Of a stretch of 55,703 bases of DNA, positions 6,782-13,283 are shown piece after piece. Location: IMG/VR virus record IMGVR_UViG_3300031507_000006, positions 1 to 55,703 of that record; one strand, 5' to 3'. The translations under genes were made by a program, and so were the position numbers. This DNA is from a virus. How positions within the stretch are numbered: position 1 is the stretch's first letter; every line of letters begins with the position of its first letter. Below the pieces are notes generated by a model. The model was not told where the DNA came from, did no database searches, and was given only the letters and a program-made list of their open reading frames with translations.

Positions 6782-6939
6782 TGCTCACATGCCGCCCACG
6801 AGGAAAAGGCAACTGGGCCTTGATCACCATCGTCATCACCGGCAAGCGCGTCCCCCAGCCGGGTCTGATTGACTTCTACATCGGCCAGGTCTTCGCCTTC
6901 GGGCCGATGACGTTGAGGGTGATTGAGGTGCAGCCCTAG
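6778..6939 (+). CDS. small hypothetical protein, 53 aa
   Basis: 53 residues beginning MMLTCRPRGKGNWALIT. It is beta-rich, with GKRVPQPGLIDFYIGQVF and FGPMTLRVIEV, resembling many short conserved phage proteins of unknown role. The start overlaps the deaminase-like gene (ATGA). Below usual gene-finder length limits but supported by coupling. Confidence 0.65.
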   Translation: MMLTCRPRGKGNWALITIVITGKRVPQPGLIDFYIGQVFAFGPMTLRVIEVQP

Positions 6940-6996
6940 TGGCCGGCGCTTTCTGTGGAAAGAAGCACCGACCCCCGCACCCAACTCGAGAACAAA

Positions 6997-7263
6997 ATGA
7001 AGCCTAAAAACCAACCGACAGTCGACCGGGTTGCACACCCGATCGGAATGTTTGCAGTAGCGCGGCACGCATCCAGTGTGAAGCGCGCACACTTCGTTGT
7101 CCTGCATCCAACCTATGAGGCCGCCGCTGCCGAGGCTGTGCGTCTGGTGGTGCTGATGGCAACTGCCGAACCGCAACGACAGCACCACTTCTATGTTGTC
7201 GAGGTCGCAGCCCGGTTTTCTGCAGGCATCGATGGCTTGCAAAGTCAAGAAAGGACAGCATAA
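6997..7263 (+). CDS. hypothetical protein, 88 aa
   Basis: 88 residues from ATG 6997. Mixed alpha/beta composition with an HYEAAAAEAVRLVVL-like helix in the middle; no motif known to me. A gap of 57 bases separates it from the previous gene, and the structured non-coding region follows. Its strand and position put it at the end of the methyltransferase operon. Confidence 0.55.
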   Translation: MKPKNQPTVDRVAHPIGMFAVARHASSVKRAHFVVLHPTYEAAAAEAVRLVVLMATAEPQRQHHFYVVEVAARFSAGIDGLQSQERTA

Positions 7264-7276
7264 AATGCAACCGCTT

Positions 7277-7379
7277 TCGACGCAACCGGAGCAAAGCAGA
7301 ATCAGGCCCCTTGTGAGTCTGTACTCGTCCCAGATGGGCCTCGGTTGCGTCGAGGAGAGTACAGGCCCACAAGGGGCTT
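7277..7379 (+). ncRNA. candidate structured RNA with pseudoknot
   Basis: Three perfect helices interleave in a gene-free stretch (7264-7647). Helix A pairs TCGACGCAACCG (7277-7288) with CGGTTGCGTCGA (7342-7353). Helix B pairs GCCCCTTGTG (7306-7315) with CACAAGGGGC (7368-7377). Helix C pairs TGTACTC (7320-7326) with GAGTACA (7357-7363) inside B, and a small CCC-agat-GGG hairpin (7329-7338) sits inside C. The order A-B-C-A'-C'-B' makes A a pseudoknot with the B/C stem. Strand cannot be proved from pairing; plus is preferred because the replication genes follow. A partly T-rich tail after B' gives weak terminator character. The rest of the gap, apart from the 7595-7619 hairpin, shows only minor hairpins such as CTTCGG/CCGAAG at 7449-7465. 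Confidence 0.6.
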
Positions 7380-7594
7380 TGTGCTTTCTGAGCCGCATGA
7401 GTCGCGTCAGGAGCGGGCCTGCATGGGCTGCCACTCAGAAACACCGGCCTTCGGACACCCCGAAGCGCGCCGCCCGGCCTGTCAGACGAGGGACCGGACA
7501 AGACTTGCGGGCAAGTGGTGAGACAAACCCAAGTCGATCGAATCGCTGCCTCAAGGGTACGCTGGGGAGGGGGATGGGAATCTCTTTCGGGCGC

Positions 7595-7619
7595 GGGATG
7601 AAAGCCACGTCTTTCACCC
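7595..7619 (+). promoter_or_regulatory. hairpin in the leader of the replication operon
   Basis: GGG-A-TGAAAG (7595-7604) pairs with CTTTCA-CCC (7611-7619) with one bulged A and a six-base loop. It ends about 20 bases before the ribosome site (AGGA) of the gene at 7648. No T-run follows, so it is not a standard terminator; it may shape translation of the leader. Confidence 0.35.
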
Positions 7620-7647
7620 TTGGGGTTCCTATGTCCACGAGGAATCC

Positions 7648-8205
7648 ATGAACAAAGTAGTAAAGCTGAACACCCGAAAAGATTCAGTGCTCCAAGAGGA
7701 TGACACCATCGACATCGACGAGGCTGAAATCCAGCGCGCGGCCATGACGGTGTTCGAGGAGATGATGGACGGCGGCTGCGGCTTGCGCGACTGCATCACC
7801 GCGGTCTACTTCGCCGGGATGGAGCGCATCACCGGGCTGCAGAAGGTCAAGCGCATTAAGAAGCCGGCGGTTCCACCGTGCCCGCACGACGCGATCGTCG
7901 CGCTGTACCACGAGCACCTGCCGATGCTGCCAGGCGTCAGCGTGATGAACCCGGCCCGCCGCAAGGCTTTGCGCGCGCTGTGGGTCTGGATCTTCGAGTC
8001 GCGCAAGGCTGACGGTAGCCGGCGCGCAACCACTGCCGACGAGGGCCTGAAGTGGATCGCGATGTACTTCACGCGTGCCACCGACAATGATTTCCTCATG
8101 GGGAAAACCAAGCGCTCCGAGCAGCACAAGGGCTGGCAGCCAGACCTGGACTACGTGGTGTCGGCCAGCGGGATGAAACAGATTCTGGAACGCACGACGT
8201 CATGA
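7648..8205 (+). CDS. helicase-loader / replication-protein-like, 185 aa
   Basis: 185 residues. The C-terminal ~110 residues resemble the end of many phage O- or loader-type replication proteins: CPHDAIVALYHEHLPMLP, an ARRKALRALW helix, then YFTRATDNDFLMG and a W-x-DLDYVV-KQILE ending. The N-terminal part is acidic and less conserved. Its stop overlaps the DnaB-type helicase start (ATGA), the usual loader-helicase order. It probably recruits the helicase to the phage origin; no origin iterons were recognised within it. Confidence 0.6.
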   Translation: MNKVVKLNTRKDSVLQEDDTIDIDEAEIQRAAMTVFEEMMDGGCGLRDCITAVYFAGMERITGLQKVKRIKKPAVPPCPHDAIVALYHEHLPMLPGVSVMNPARRKALRALWVWIFESRKADGSRRATTADEGLKWIAMYFTRATDNDFLMGKTKRSEQHKGWQPDLDYVVSASGMKQILERTTS

Positions 8206-9593
8206 GCGACACCGACGCATCCGCGCTGCGCGTCCCCCCGCACTCGCTCGAGGCCGAACACGCGGTGCTGGGCGCGCTGCTGCTCGACAACGCGGCCTGG
8301 GACCGGGTTGGCGACATGCTCGCGGCCAAGCACTTCTACCGCCACGAGCACCGCCTGATCTACCTGGCGATCGGCACGTTGATCACCGCGATCAAGGTCG
8401 CCGATGTCATCACCGTGGCCGAGCAGCTCAAGCGCATGGAACAGGGCGATACCTGCGGCGGGATGGTCTACCTGAATTCGCTGTCGGCCAGCGTGCCGAG
8501 CGCGGCGAATGCGCGCTACTACGCCGGCATCGTGCTCGAGCAGGCCCGGCGCCGCTCGCTGATCGCCGCGCTCGACAACGCGACGAGCCGGGTCTGGCAG
8601 GCCACGCATCCGATCGACGAGCAGCTGAACGTGATCGCGCACGGCATCGCGCAGCTCGAGGCGCAAACCCAGGAACTGGTGCCAGAGCAGCTCAGCGGTC
8701 TGGTCGTCGAGCGCCTCGACCACATCACCGCGCTGCACGAGCGCACCGGGTCGCCTGGCTGGAGCACCGGGCTTCCGCAGCTCGACGCGATGATCCGCGG
8801 CGGCTTCCACCCGGGCCGGGTCTACCTGATCGGCGGCCGTCCCGGGATGGGCAAGTCGGCCTTCTCGCTGTGGACCACGCTGCAGCGCTGCCTGGTCGAC
8901 CAGATGGCCGCGCTGTACCTGTCGCAGGAGATGCCGAAGACCGAGGTGACCGAACGGGCGCTGGCGATCGCCGGGCCGCTCAGCTACACCGCGATCCAGA
9001 CCGGGAAGCTGGCCGACCGCGACTGGGCCAAACTTAGCCAGGCGGCCGAGAAGCTGGCGCTGCTGAACTTCCACATCGACGAGCAGGTCGGGCTGTCGCA
9101 CGGCGACATCCGCGTCAAGGCGCGCTTCATCAAGGGCCTGCAGCTGCTGGTCGTCGACTACGTGCAGCTGTGCAGCGGCATCGGCGACAGCGACGGCGGC
9201 CGGCGCCAGCAGCAGACCCGCACCGAGGAGCTCGCGATCATCAGCCGCGCGCTGAAGCAGCTCGCGAAGCAGCTCCATTGCGCGGTGCTGGTGCTGTCGG
9301 GCCTGAACCGCTCGGTCGACGAGCGCATGTTCCGGCGGCCGATCATGTCGGACTTCCGCGACTGCGGCCAGCTCGAGGCCGATGCCGACGTGATCATCGC
9401 GCTGTTCCAACTGCGCGCGAAGGATGCGACCGGCCGCCGCATCCTCGGCTTCGACGTGATCAAGTGCCGCCAGGGCGAGACCGGCTGCGTCGCGGTCGAC
9501 TTCTGGGGCGACACGATGGAATTCGCCGAGAGCGAGTACAGCGCCGACGACCTGCTGCGGCCCGACAAGAAATCCAAAGGAGGAGACCTGTGA
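8202..9593 (+). CDS. dnaB: DnaB-type replicative helicase
   Basis: 463 residues, the standard length. The N-terminal domain begins PPHSLEAEHAVLGALLLDN. The RecA-like domain has Walker A GGRPGMGKS (211-219), an LYLSQEM block (motif Ia/H2 type), Walker B LLVVDYVQL, and the LSGLNRSVDER sensor region with DFRDCGQLEADADVIIAL following. It unwinds the phage replication fork and would use the host polymerase, since none is encoded here. A strong AAGGAGGAG near its end serves the next gene, which overlaps by GTGA. Confidence 0.95.
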   Translation: MSDTDASALRVPPHSLEAEHAVLGALLLDNAAWDRVGDMLAAKHFYRHEHRLIYLAIGTLITAIKVADVITVAEQLKRMEQGDTCGGMVYLNSLSASVPSAANARYYAGIVLEQARRRSLIAALDNATSRVWQATHPIDEQLNVIAHGIAQLEAQTQELVPEQLSGLVVERLDHITALHERTGSPGWSTGLPQLDAMIRGGFHPGRVYLIGGRPGMGKSAFSLWTTLQRCLVDQMAALYLSQEMPKTEVTERALAIAGPLSYTAIQTGKLADRDWAKLSQAAEKLALLNFHIDEQVGLSHGDIRVKARFIKGLQLLVVDYVQLCSGIGDSDGGRRQQQTRTEELAIISRALKQLAKQLHCAVLVLSGLNRSVDERMFRRPIMSDFRDCGQLEADADVIIALFQLRAKDATGRRILGFDVIKCRQGETGCVAVDFWGDTMEFAESEYSADDLLRPDKKSKGGDL

Positions 9594-10288
9594 CCAAAGA
9601 CAAGTTCAATCAACTGCTGCAATCGGCCCGCGACATCGTGCGCCACGCTGACCTGCATGTACCGCTCGACCCATTCACCGTGGCGTGGGCACGCGAGGTG
9701 CTGACCATGAACCCGCGCAAGACCAACCCGACGCCGGTGCGCGACAAGATTCTGGCGCTGTGGAACGACGATCTGCTGGCCGGCTTCAGCCCCCAGTACA
9801 TCGCCGAGGAGACCGAGCACCCGATCAAGAAGTCGCGCGAGCTGTGCGCGCTGCTGGCGCAGGACGGCATCTTGTTCAAGCTCGGCGGCGGCCGCGGCAA
9901 CCGCTTCTGCGGCAACCAGGTGCTGTACTTCGCCGACGCGCAGGCCTGCGAGCGCGCGCGCCCGGCCTTCGAGGCGGCGCTGCTGGCCGAGAAGAAGCCG
10001 GCCAAGGCCCCTCGCCCGCCGAAGGCCGACAAGCCGCTGGCGATCCCGCGCCTGGCCAGCACGCGCAAGCCACGCGTCAACCTGGCGCGCAACGACCAGA
10101 CGCCGTTCAACCCCACCGACGAGCTCAAGCGCGCGAAGCGCCACCACAAGGCCCCGTCCGGCGACGCGATCATCCCGGCCGGCGTGAAGATCACGCAGTG
10201 CCCGAACTACGTGGACAGGCGCTTCGCTGTGCAAGCCCCGTCCGACGGGTTCCTGGCCGAGTTCAAACGTCTGCGGGGTGAAGCATGA
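9590..10288 (+). CDS. hypothetical replication-operon protein, 232 aa
   Basis: 232 residues from GTG 9590, preceded by AAGGAGGAG and overlapping the helicase stop (GTGA). Residues ~40-125 look like a winged-helix-type region (VRDKILALWNDDLLAG, then YIAEETEHPIKKSRELCALLAQDGILFKLG). After ~130 the protein becomes Ala/Pro/Lys rich and basic. It overlaps the RuvC-like gene by ATGA. A DNA-binding replication accessory role is reasonable from place and composition, but the family was not recognised. Confidence 0.7.
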   Translation: MTKDKFNQLLQSARDIVRHADLHVPLDPFTVAWAREVLTMNPRKTNPTPVRDKILALWNDDLLAGFSPQYIAEETEHPIKKSRELCALLAQDGILFKLGGGRGNRFCGNQVLYFADAQACERARPAFEAALLAEKKPAKAPRPPKADKPLAIPRLASTRKPRVNLARNDQTPFNPTDELKRAKRHHKAPSGDAIIPAGVKITQCPNYVDRRFAVQAPSDGFLAEFKRLRGEA

Positions 10289-10746
10289 ACGGCATCCTGG
10301 CGATCGATCCCGGAACGACCGAAAGCGGCTGGGTCGTATTCAGCGACGGGAAAGTGGTGTCGTCCGGTGTGATGCTGAACGGAGAATTGATCGATTGGAT
10401 CGGCAACGACCCGGACCTGACCGACTTCACCTTGGCCATCGAGATGATCGCGAGCTACGGCATGCCGGTCGGCCGCGAGGTCTTCGAGACCTGCGTCTGG
10501 ATTGGCCGGTTCAAGCAGGCATGGCGCGAGCCCGACGCGGTGCGCTTGATCTACCGCCGCGACGTGAAGCTGCACCTGTGCGGCTCGCCACGTGCCAAGG
10601 ACGCCAACATCAACCAGGCGCTGGTCGACCTGCTCGGGCCGAAGGGAACGAAGAAGGCACCCGGGCCGTGCTACGGCGTCAAGTCACACGCATGGGCAGC
10701 CCTTGGCGTGGCCGTCACGGCGCAGCACACTCTGCGCGCGACCTAA
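10285..10746 (+). CDS. ruvC: RuvC-like Holliday junction resolvase
   Basis: 153 residues with an RNase-H fold start ILAIDPGTTESGWVVF carrying D8, a second acidic position E53 in LAIEMIASYGMPVG, and a C-terminal SHAWAALGVAV that matches the last helix of phage RuvC-type resolvases. It would resolve branched replication or recombination intermediates before packaging. It is the last gene before the cassette array; its final codons ACC-TAA-C also spell an R''-like heptamer (10741-10747). Confidence 0.8.
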   Translation: MNGILAIDPGTTESGWVVFSDGKVVSSGVMLNGELIDWIGNDPDLTDFTLAIEMIASYGMPVGREVFETCVWIGRFKQAWREPDAVRLIYRRDVKLHLCGSPRAKDANINQALVDLLGPKGTKKAPGPCYGVKSHAWAALGVAVTAQHTLRAT

Positions 10747-10761
10747 CTCCAGGAGAAGACG

Positions 10762-10989
10762 ATGAATACTCATGATCCAGTATTTGATGCGTGGTGGCAC
10801 AGCCAAAAGACGATCGACGCTTTGGAGTGCAACGACCATAGCATTCAAGAAATTTGCAAGATTGCGTGGGAAGGTGCGGTGGCAGCAGAGCGCGCGCGAT
10901 GCGCTCAGCTCTGTCGCGACAAGATGCCGAGCGAGGGGATCATTCGTCGAACGCTCCTGGATTTGGAGCGTGAAATTCTTGATGCCTAA
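10762..10989 (+). CDS. cassette 1 protein, 75 aa, hypothetical
   Basis: 75 helical residues with two cysteines in RARCAQLC, ending EILDA with the stop inside the attC1 GCCTAAC. AGGAGAAGACG provides the ribosome site. Composition resembles short phage proteins with a WEGAVAAERARCAQLCRDK-type helix. Function unknown. Confidence 0.75.
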   Translation: MNTHDPVFDAWWHSQKTIDALECNDHSIQEICKIAWEGAVAAERARCAQLCRDKMPSEGIIRRTLLDLEREILDA

Positions 10990-11014
10990 CGTCCGATTCA
11001 AGGAAGGGTTAGGC
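10984..11014 (+). repeat. attC-like site 1 (short, hairpin lost)
   Basis: GCCTAAC (10984-10990) and GTTAGGC (11008-11014) only 31 bp end to end. Left arm GTCCGATTCAAG and right arm AAGGAAGG remain but the central stem is missing. Its right 15 bases equal those of site 2, so it may be a deletion product or a hybrid. Confidence 0.6.
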
Positions 11015-11037
11015 GGCGGTGAAAGAGGGTATTGAAC

Positions 11038-11109
11038 ATGACAGAGTTTCAAGAGCCGATGATCGGCGCCCTAAAGCGCTCTTTGAACCAGCACGAGAGT
11101 TTGACTTAA
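11038..11109 (+). CDS. possible cassette 2 peptide, 23 aa
   Basis: A 23-codon ORF (MTEFQEPMIGALKRSLNQHE onward) between sites 1 and 2, ending in TAA at 11107-11109 within the left arm of site 2. No clear ribosome site. It may be the remains of a larger cassette gene. Confidence 0.3.
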   Translation: MTEFQEPMIGALKRSLNQHESLT

Positions 11110-11147
11110 CGGGCGGCGAAGCCGTCCCGTTGAAGGAAGGGTTAGGC
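11099..11147 (+). repeat. attC-like site 2 (R'' box eroded)
   Basis: The left arm GTTTGACTTAACGGG matches the arms that follow GCCTAAC in other sites, but the GCCTAAC box itself is replaced by GCACGAGA. The centre ACGGGCGGC-GAA-GCCGTCCCGT folds with one unpaired T, and GTTAGGC closes it at 11141-11147. Confidence 0.6.
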
Positions 11148-11166
11148 CACAACGAAAGGAGCAAAC

Positions 11167-11376
11167 GTGAAGAACGATGACCGCAACTTAAACCCGCACA
11201 AGCCTGCAGTGATGGCGATGTGCCTTTTCAATCGCCACTACGCAGCGCAGAGTGGCGGCAGCATGGACTTCTGGGCCGGCCTCACAACGGGCGAGCAACA
11301 GACGTGCCGCGATCTTGTGAAGCGCCTGGACGAAGCGCCGCCAGAAATGCCGCGCCTTGCTGCCTTGCGGCGTTAG
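11167..11376 (+). CDS. cassette 3 protein, 69 aa, hypothetical
   Basis: 69 residues from GTG 11167, with GAAAGGAGC just upstream. The middle has FNRHYAAQSGGSMDFWAGL and the end is LDEAPPEMPRLAALRR. It stops 24 bases before attC3. No family recognised; it has the look of a small phage protein. Confidence 0.7.
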   Translation: MKNDDRNLNPHKPAVMAMCLFNRHYAAQSGGSMDFWAGLTTGEQQTCRDLVKRLDEAPPEMPRLAALRR

Positions 11377-11400
11377 CGTGATTCGCTGGCTCGCATTGGG

Positions 11401-11470
11401 GCCTAACGTTTAGTTCAGCGGCAGGCCGGAGCGCAGCGTAGGGCTGTCCGGCTGCAACGATCAGTTAGGC
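11401..11470 (+). repeat. attC-like site 3, 70 bp
   Basis: GCCTAAC at 11401-11407 and GTTAGGC at 11464-11470, perfect complements. Inner arms GTTCAGC and GCTGCAAC pair with one extra base, as in the L''/L' boxes of real attC sites. The centre is GC rich with partial pairing (GGCAGGCC against GGGCTGTCC). Confidence 0.85.
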
Positions 11471-11492
11471 GTGTTGGCCAGAGAAGATAACG

Positions 11493-11744
11493 ATGGATTT
11501 GCACGGAAAAATCATGAACTTGCGTGCCAAGCCGCCCAAACATTGGGACGTGAAAGCGTGGGTCGATGCTTTCAAGGTCGGGCACAAGCAAGCCCGGCAC
11601 GACGCAGCAGAACTTGCCCTGAAGGCCAACGCGCTGGCCGCCGAGTTGCGCGACGTGCTTGAGTGGGTGCATGTTGAACGCGCCCCGCTGCGCGAGCAAG
11701 AGATTGCGAGCATAAAGCGGGTGCTGGCCGAGTACGACGCCTAA
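11493..11744 (+). CDS. cassette 4 protein, 83 aa, phage-type hypothetical
   Basis: 83 residues, mostly helical, with FKVGHKQARHDAAELALKA, a pattern found in many short phage proteins (GH-x-x-ARH-x-AAEL). It ends EYDA with its TAA inside attC4. A GAGAAGATAACG leader precedes the ATG. Function unknown. Confidence 0.8.
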   Translation: MDLHGKIMNLRAKPPKHWDVKAWVDAFKVGHKQARHDAAELALKANALAAELRDVLEWVHVERAPLREQEIASIKRVLAEYDA

Positions 11745-11797
11745 CGATTAGGTTGTGCGGCCGGCTTTAGCCGGTCCGCTCGAACCGCCAGTTAGGC
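11739..11797 (+). repeat. attC-like site 4, 59 bp
   Basis: GCCTAAC (11739-11745) to GTTAGGC (11791-11797): exactly 59 bp, the classic 59-base-element size. The core GCGGCCGGCTTTAGCCGG then TCCGC folds as a stem with one extrahelical T, and the arms GGTTGTGCGG and CCGCTCGAACC pair imperfectly. Confidence 0.9.
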
Positions 11798-11824
11798 GGC
11801 GGATTGACGAAGCGAAAGGAAACG

Positions 11825-12043
11825 ATGATGGACCCAAACGTGACAGCCGCGGCGCGACACTTCGACGCGCAAGAGGCGGCAGCGGAGAACGCCTGCTACA
11901 CCGCCGCAGCGAAGAATGGCACCGACCGCGACAACGCGGAACTGTGCGACGACGGAGATTGCTGCTGCCCGGAGTGCCCGTGGAAAGAGACGGCGGGCAA
12001 GTGGCGCAAGTTGAGGCCGCTTCTGTTCTCGATGGGGTCATGA
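11825..12043 (+). CDS. cassette 5 first protein, 72 aa
   Basis: 72 residues, acidic, with a cysteine cluster CDDGDCCCPECPWKE that could bind zinc. AAAGGAAACG precedes the ATG at 11825. Its stop overlaps the next gene's ATG (ATGA), so this cassette carries two coupled genes. Function unknown. Confidence 0.7.
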   Translation: MMDPNVTAAARHFDAQEAAAENACYTAAAKNGTDRDNAELCDDGDCCCPECPWKETAGKWRKLRPLLFSMGS

Positions 12044-12291
12044 TGAAGCCGACCTTTGCTGAACGCTGCACCTTATCTGAGCAAGTTCTCCCGGCTTCAC
12101 CGTACCGCGACATGCTTTCGCGCCTGCACTCGGAAATGCTCGCAGAGATTAGGCAGCTTCGAGCGGGACTGCCCGCATGCCCCGAATGTGGGGAACCGAT
12201 GACCTATGACAAAGGCGAGCCAATGACGCGCGACCACCCAGGCGAACAACCATGTTGGTTCTGTGAATGTGGGAATACGCAAGACGCCTAA
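12040..12291 (+). CDS. cassette 5 second protein, 83 aa, zinc-ribbon-like
   Basis: 83 residues. The C-terminal half holds CPECGEP and CWFCECG, two knuckles of a small zinc ribbon; the N-terminal half is helical. It ends NTQDA with the TAA inside attC5. Starts by ATGA coupling to the previous gene. Two-gene cassettes exist in integrons but are uncommon. Confidence 0.75.
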   Translation: MMKPTFAERCTLSEQVLPASPYRDMLSRLHSEMLAEIRQLRAGLPACPECGEPMTYDKGEPMTRDHPGEQPCWFCECGNTQDA

Positions 12292-12375
12292 CGTTTGACA
12301 TGAGAGGACGCCCCGAGATGAACGATGCAAACACTCAACTTCCCGAGGGCGGTCCTCTCGATGGAAATGTTAGAC
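12286..12375 (+). repeat. attC-like site 5, 90 bp
   Basis: GCCTAAC (12286-12292) and GTTAGAC (12369-12375; fits GTTRRRY). The stem GAGAGGACGCCC pairs with GGGCGGTCCTCTC with one extra G, and a 30-base variable loop tops it. The arms next to the boxes pair with another unpaired base. Confidence 0.85.
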
Positions 12376-12395
12376 GGCGCACCCCGACGAGGCGC

Positions 12396-12656
12396 GTGCT
12401 GGTGGACCATCGGACATGCGGCGGCGGAGGTTGCTCGCGATGCAACGAGCGCGGCACGAAGATGGTGGTAGTGCTTCGAGTCGGCGCCCCGATGCCACGC
12501 GATGCCGAAGCGTTTGAGGCGGCCCGCGAGCGCTGCCCCTGCTATGAGGGCTACTCGATCAATGCCGGCGTCTCGCAATGCACGCACGCAGACCGCCGCG
12601 ACGACGGCGAATGGTGCGAGCTAGGTGTGTGCCCGCTGGTGCCGCCTAACGTTTGA
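12396..12656 (+). CDS. cassette 6 protein, 86 aa, Cys-rich
   Basis: 86 residues from GTG 12396, the first start beyond attC5 with a GAGG nearby; an in-frame ATG at 12318 lies inside attC5 and is less likely. Ten cysteines in pairs (CGGGGCSRC, CPCYEG, CELGVC) suggest one or two zinc sites. The frame crosses the GCCTAAC box as PPN and stops just inside attC6. Confidence 0.65.
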   Translation: MLVDHRTCGGGGCSRCNERGTKMVVVLRVGAPMPRDAEAFEAARERCPCYEGYSINAGVSQCTHADRRDDGEWCELGVCPLVPPNV

Positions 12657-12701
12657 GATAACCGGCGCCCGCAGGGTGTCCGGTTGATCGAATGGTTAGG
12701 C
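12644..12701 (+). repeat. attC-like site 6, 58 bp
   Basis: GCCTAAC (12644-12650) to GTTAGGC (12695-12701). The hairpin AACCGGCGCCC against GGGTG-T-CCGGTT has an extrahelical T. Left arm after the box is GTTTGAGATAACC, close to that of sites 2 and 5. Confidence 0.9.
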
Positions 12702-12724
12702 CTGATGGAGAAACAAGGAGAACG

Positions 12725-13210
12725 ATGATGGACCACTTGATTGACGACAGTGACCGGCTGAAACGTTGCCCGCATTGCGGATCGGAAGCCGAGATTCACA
12801 CGATGCCACACGAGGACAACTGCAACGACGGCGCGATGTTCGTCATGTGCAGCAACAGCGCGTGCATGGCGTCGAGCGCACTTGTCTTTCCGACTATGGG
12901 CGACGTGACCCATCTGCTGATGGAGCGTTGGAACAAACGAGCTGAGTTCAACCCGACTGATGCAATGGTAGCGGCCTATCTAACCGCCAATGATGCCTAT
13001 TGGCGCGAGGTAGACGCTATTCCGCCGAGCAAACGCGACCCGAGCACCTGGAGAAACGGAACACCCACGGAAGCAACGAGAATTGCGCTGAAAGCTGCTT
13101 TTGCTTGCGCTCGTCTGAGTGAGCCCGTGTTCGAAGTCGGGTTTGGCTGGTTAAAGGATTCGCGCCAGTATCCTCGCGGGACGTTGCTGTACGCAGCTCC
13201 TGACGCCTAA
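12725..13210 (+). CDS. cassette 7 protein: Lar-like zinc ribbon with extension, 161 aa
   Basis: 161 residues. The first ~70 match the Lar restriction-alleviation type: RLKRCPHCGSEAEI, then CSNSACMASSALVF and a closing MERWNKR. Lar-family proteins of Rac and lambdoid phages reduce EcoKI-type restriction. The C-terminal ~85 residues are a separate phage-type domain (YLTANDAYWREVD ... FACARLSEP). AAGGAGAACG precedes the ATG; the protein ends APDA with TAA inside attC7. Whether it alleviates restriction is inference from the first domain only. Confidence 0.7.
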   Translation: MMDHLIDDSDRLKRCPHCGSEAEIHTMPHEDNCNDGAMFVMCSNSACMASSALVFPTMGDVTHLLMERWNKRAEFNPTDAMVAAYLTANDAYWREVDAIPPSKRDPSTWRNGTPTEATRIALKAAFACARLSEPVFEVGFGWLKDSRQYPRGTLLYAAPDA

Positions 13211-13261
13211 CGTTGAATTAAGCGGACCCGGAACGGGGTCCGCTTCAATGCCGAGTTAGGC
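13205..13261 (+). repeat. attC-like site 7, 57 bp
   Basis: GCCTAAC (13205-13211) to GTTAGGC (13255-13261). A ten-base perfect stem AAGCGGACCC / GGGTCCGCTT with a short loop, and arms GAATTAAGC and GCTTCAATGCC that pair with one extra base. Confidence 0.9.
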
Positions 13262-13283
13262 TGGTGAACGGAGGCAGAGGGCT

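Noticed and set aside
7193-7651. 152-codon plus-strand ORF across the non-coding region
   Set aside because: No ribosome site, low-complexity basic composition, and it covers the pseudoknot RNA; the pairing evidence explains the stretch better.
8151-9410. 419-codon minus-strand ORF opposite the helicase
   Set aside because: Arg/Ala/Leu-rich mirror of a highly conserved helicase gene in GC-rich DNA; a shadow frame.
10741-10747. ACCTAAC at the end of the RuvC-like gene as a first attC half or attI
   Set aside because: It fits RYYYAAC, but it is also simply the last codons of the gene, with no GTTRRRY partner and no arm similarity.
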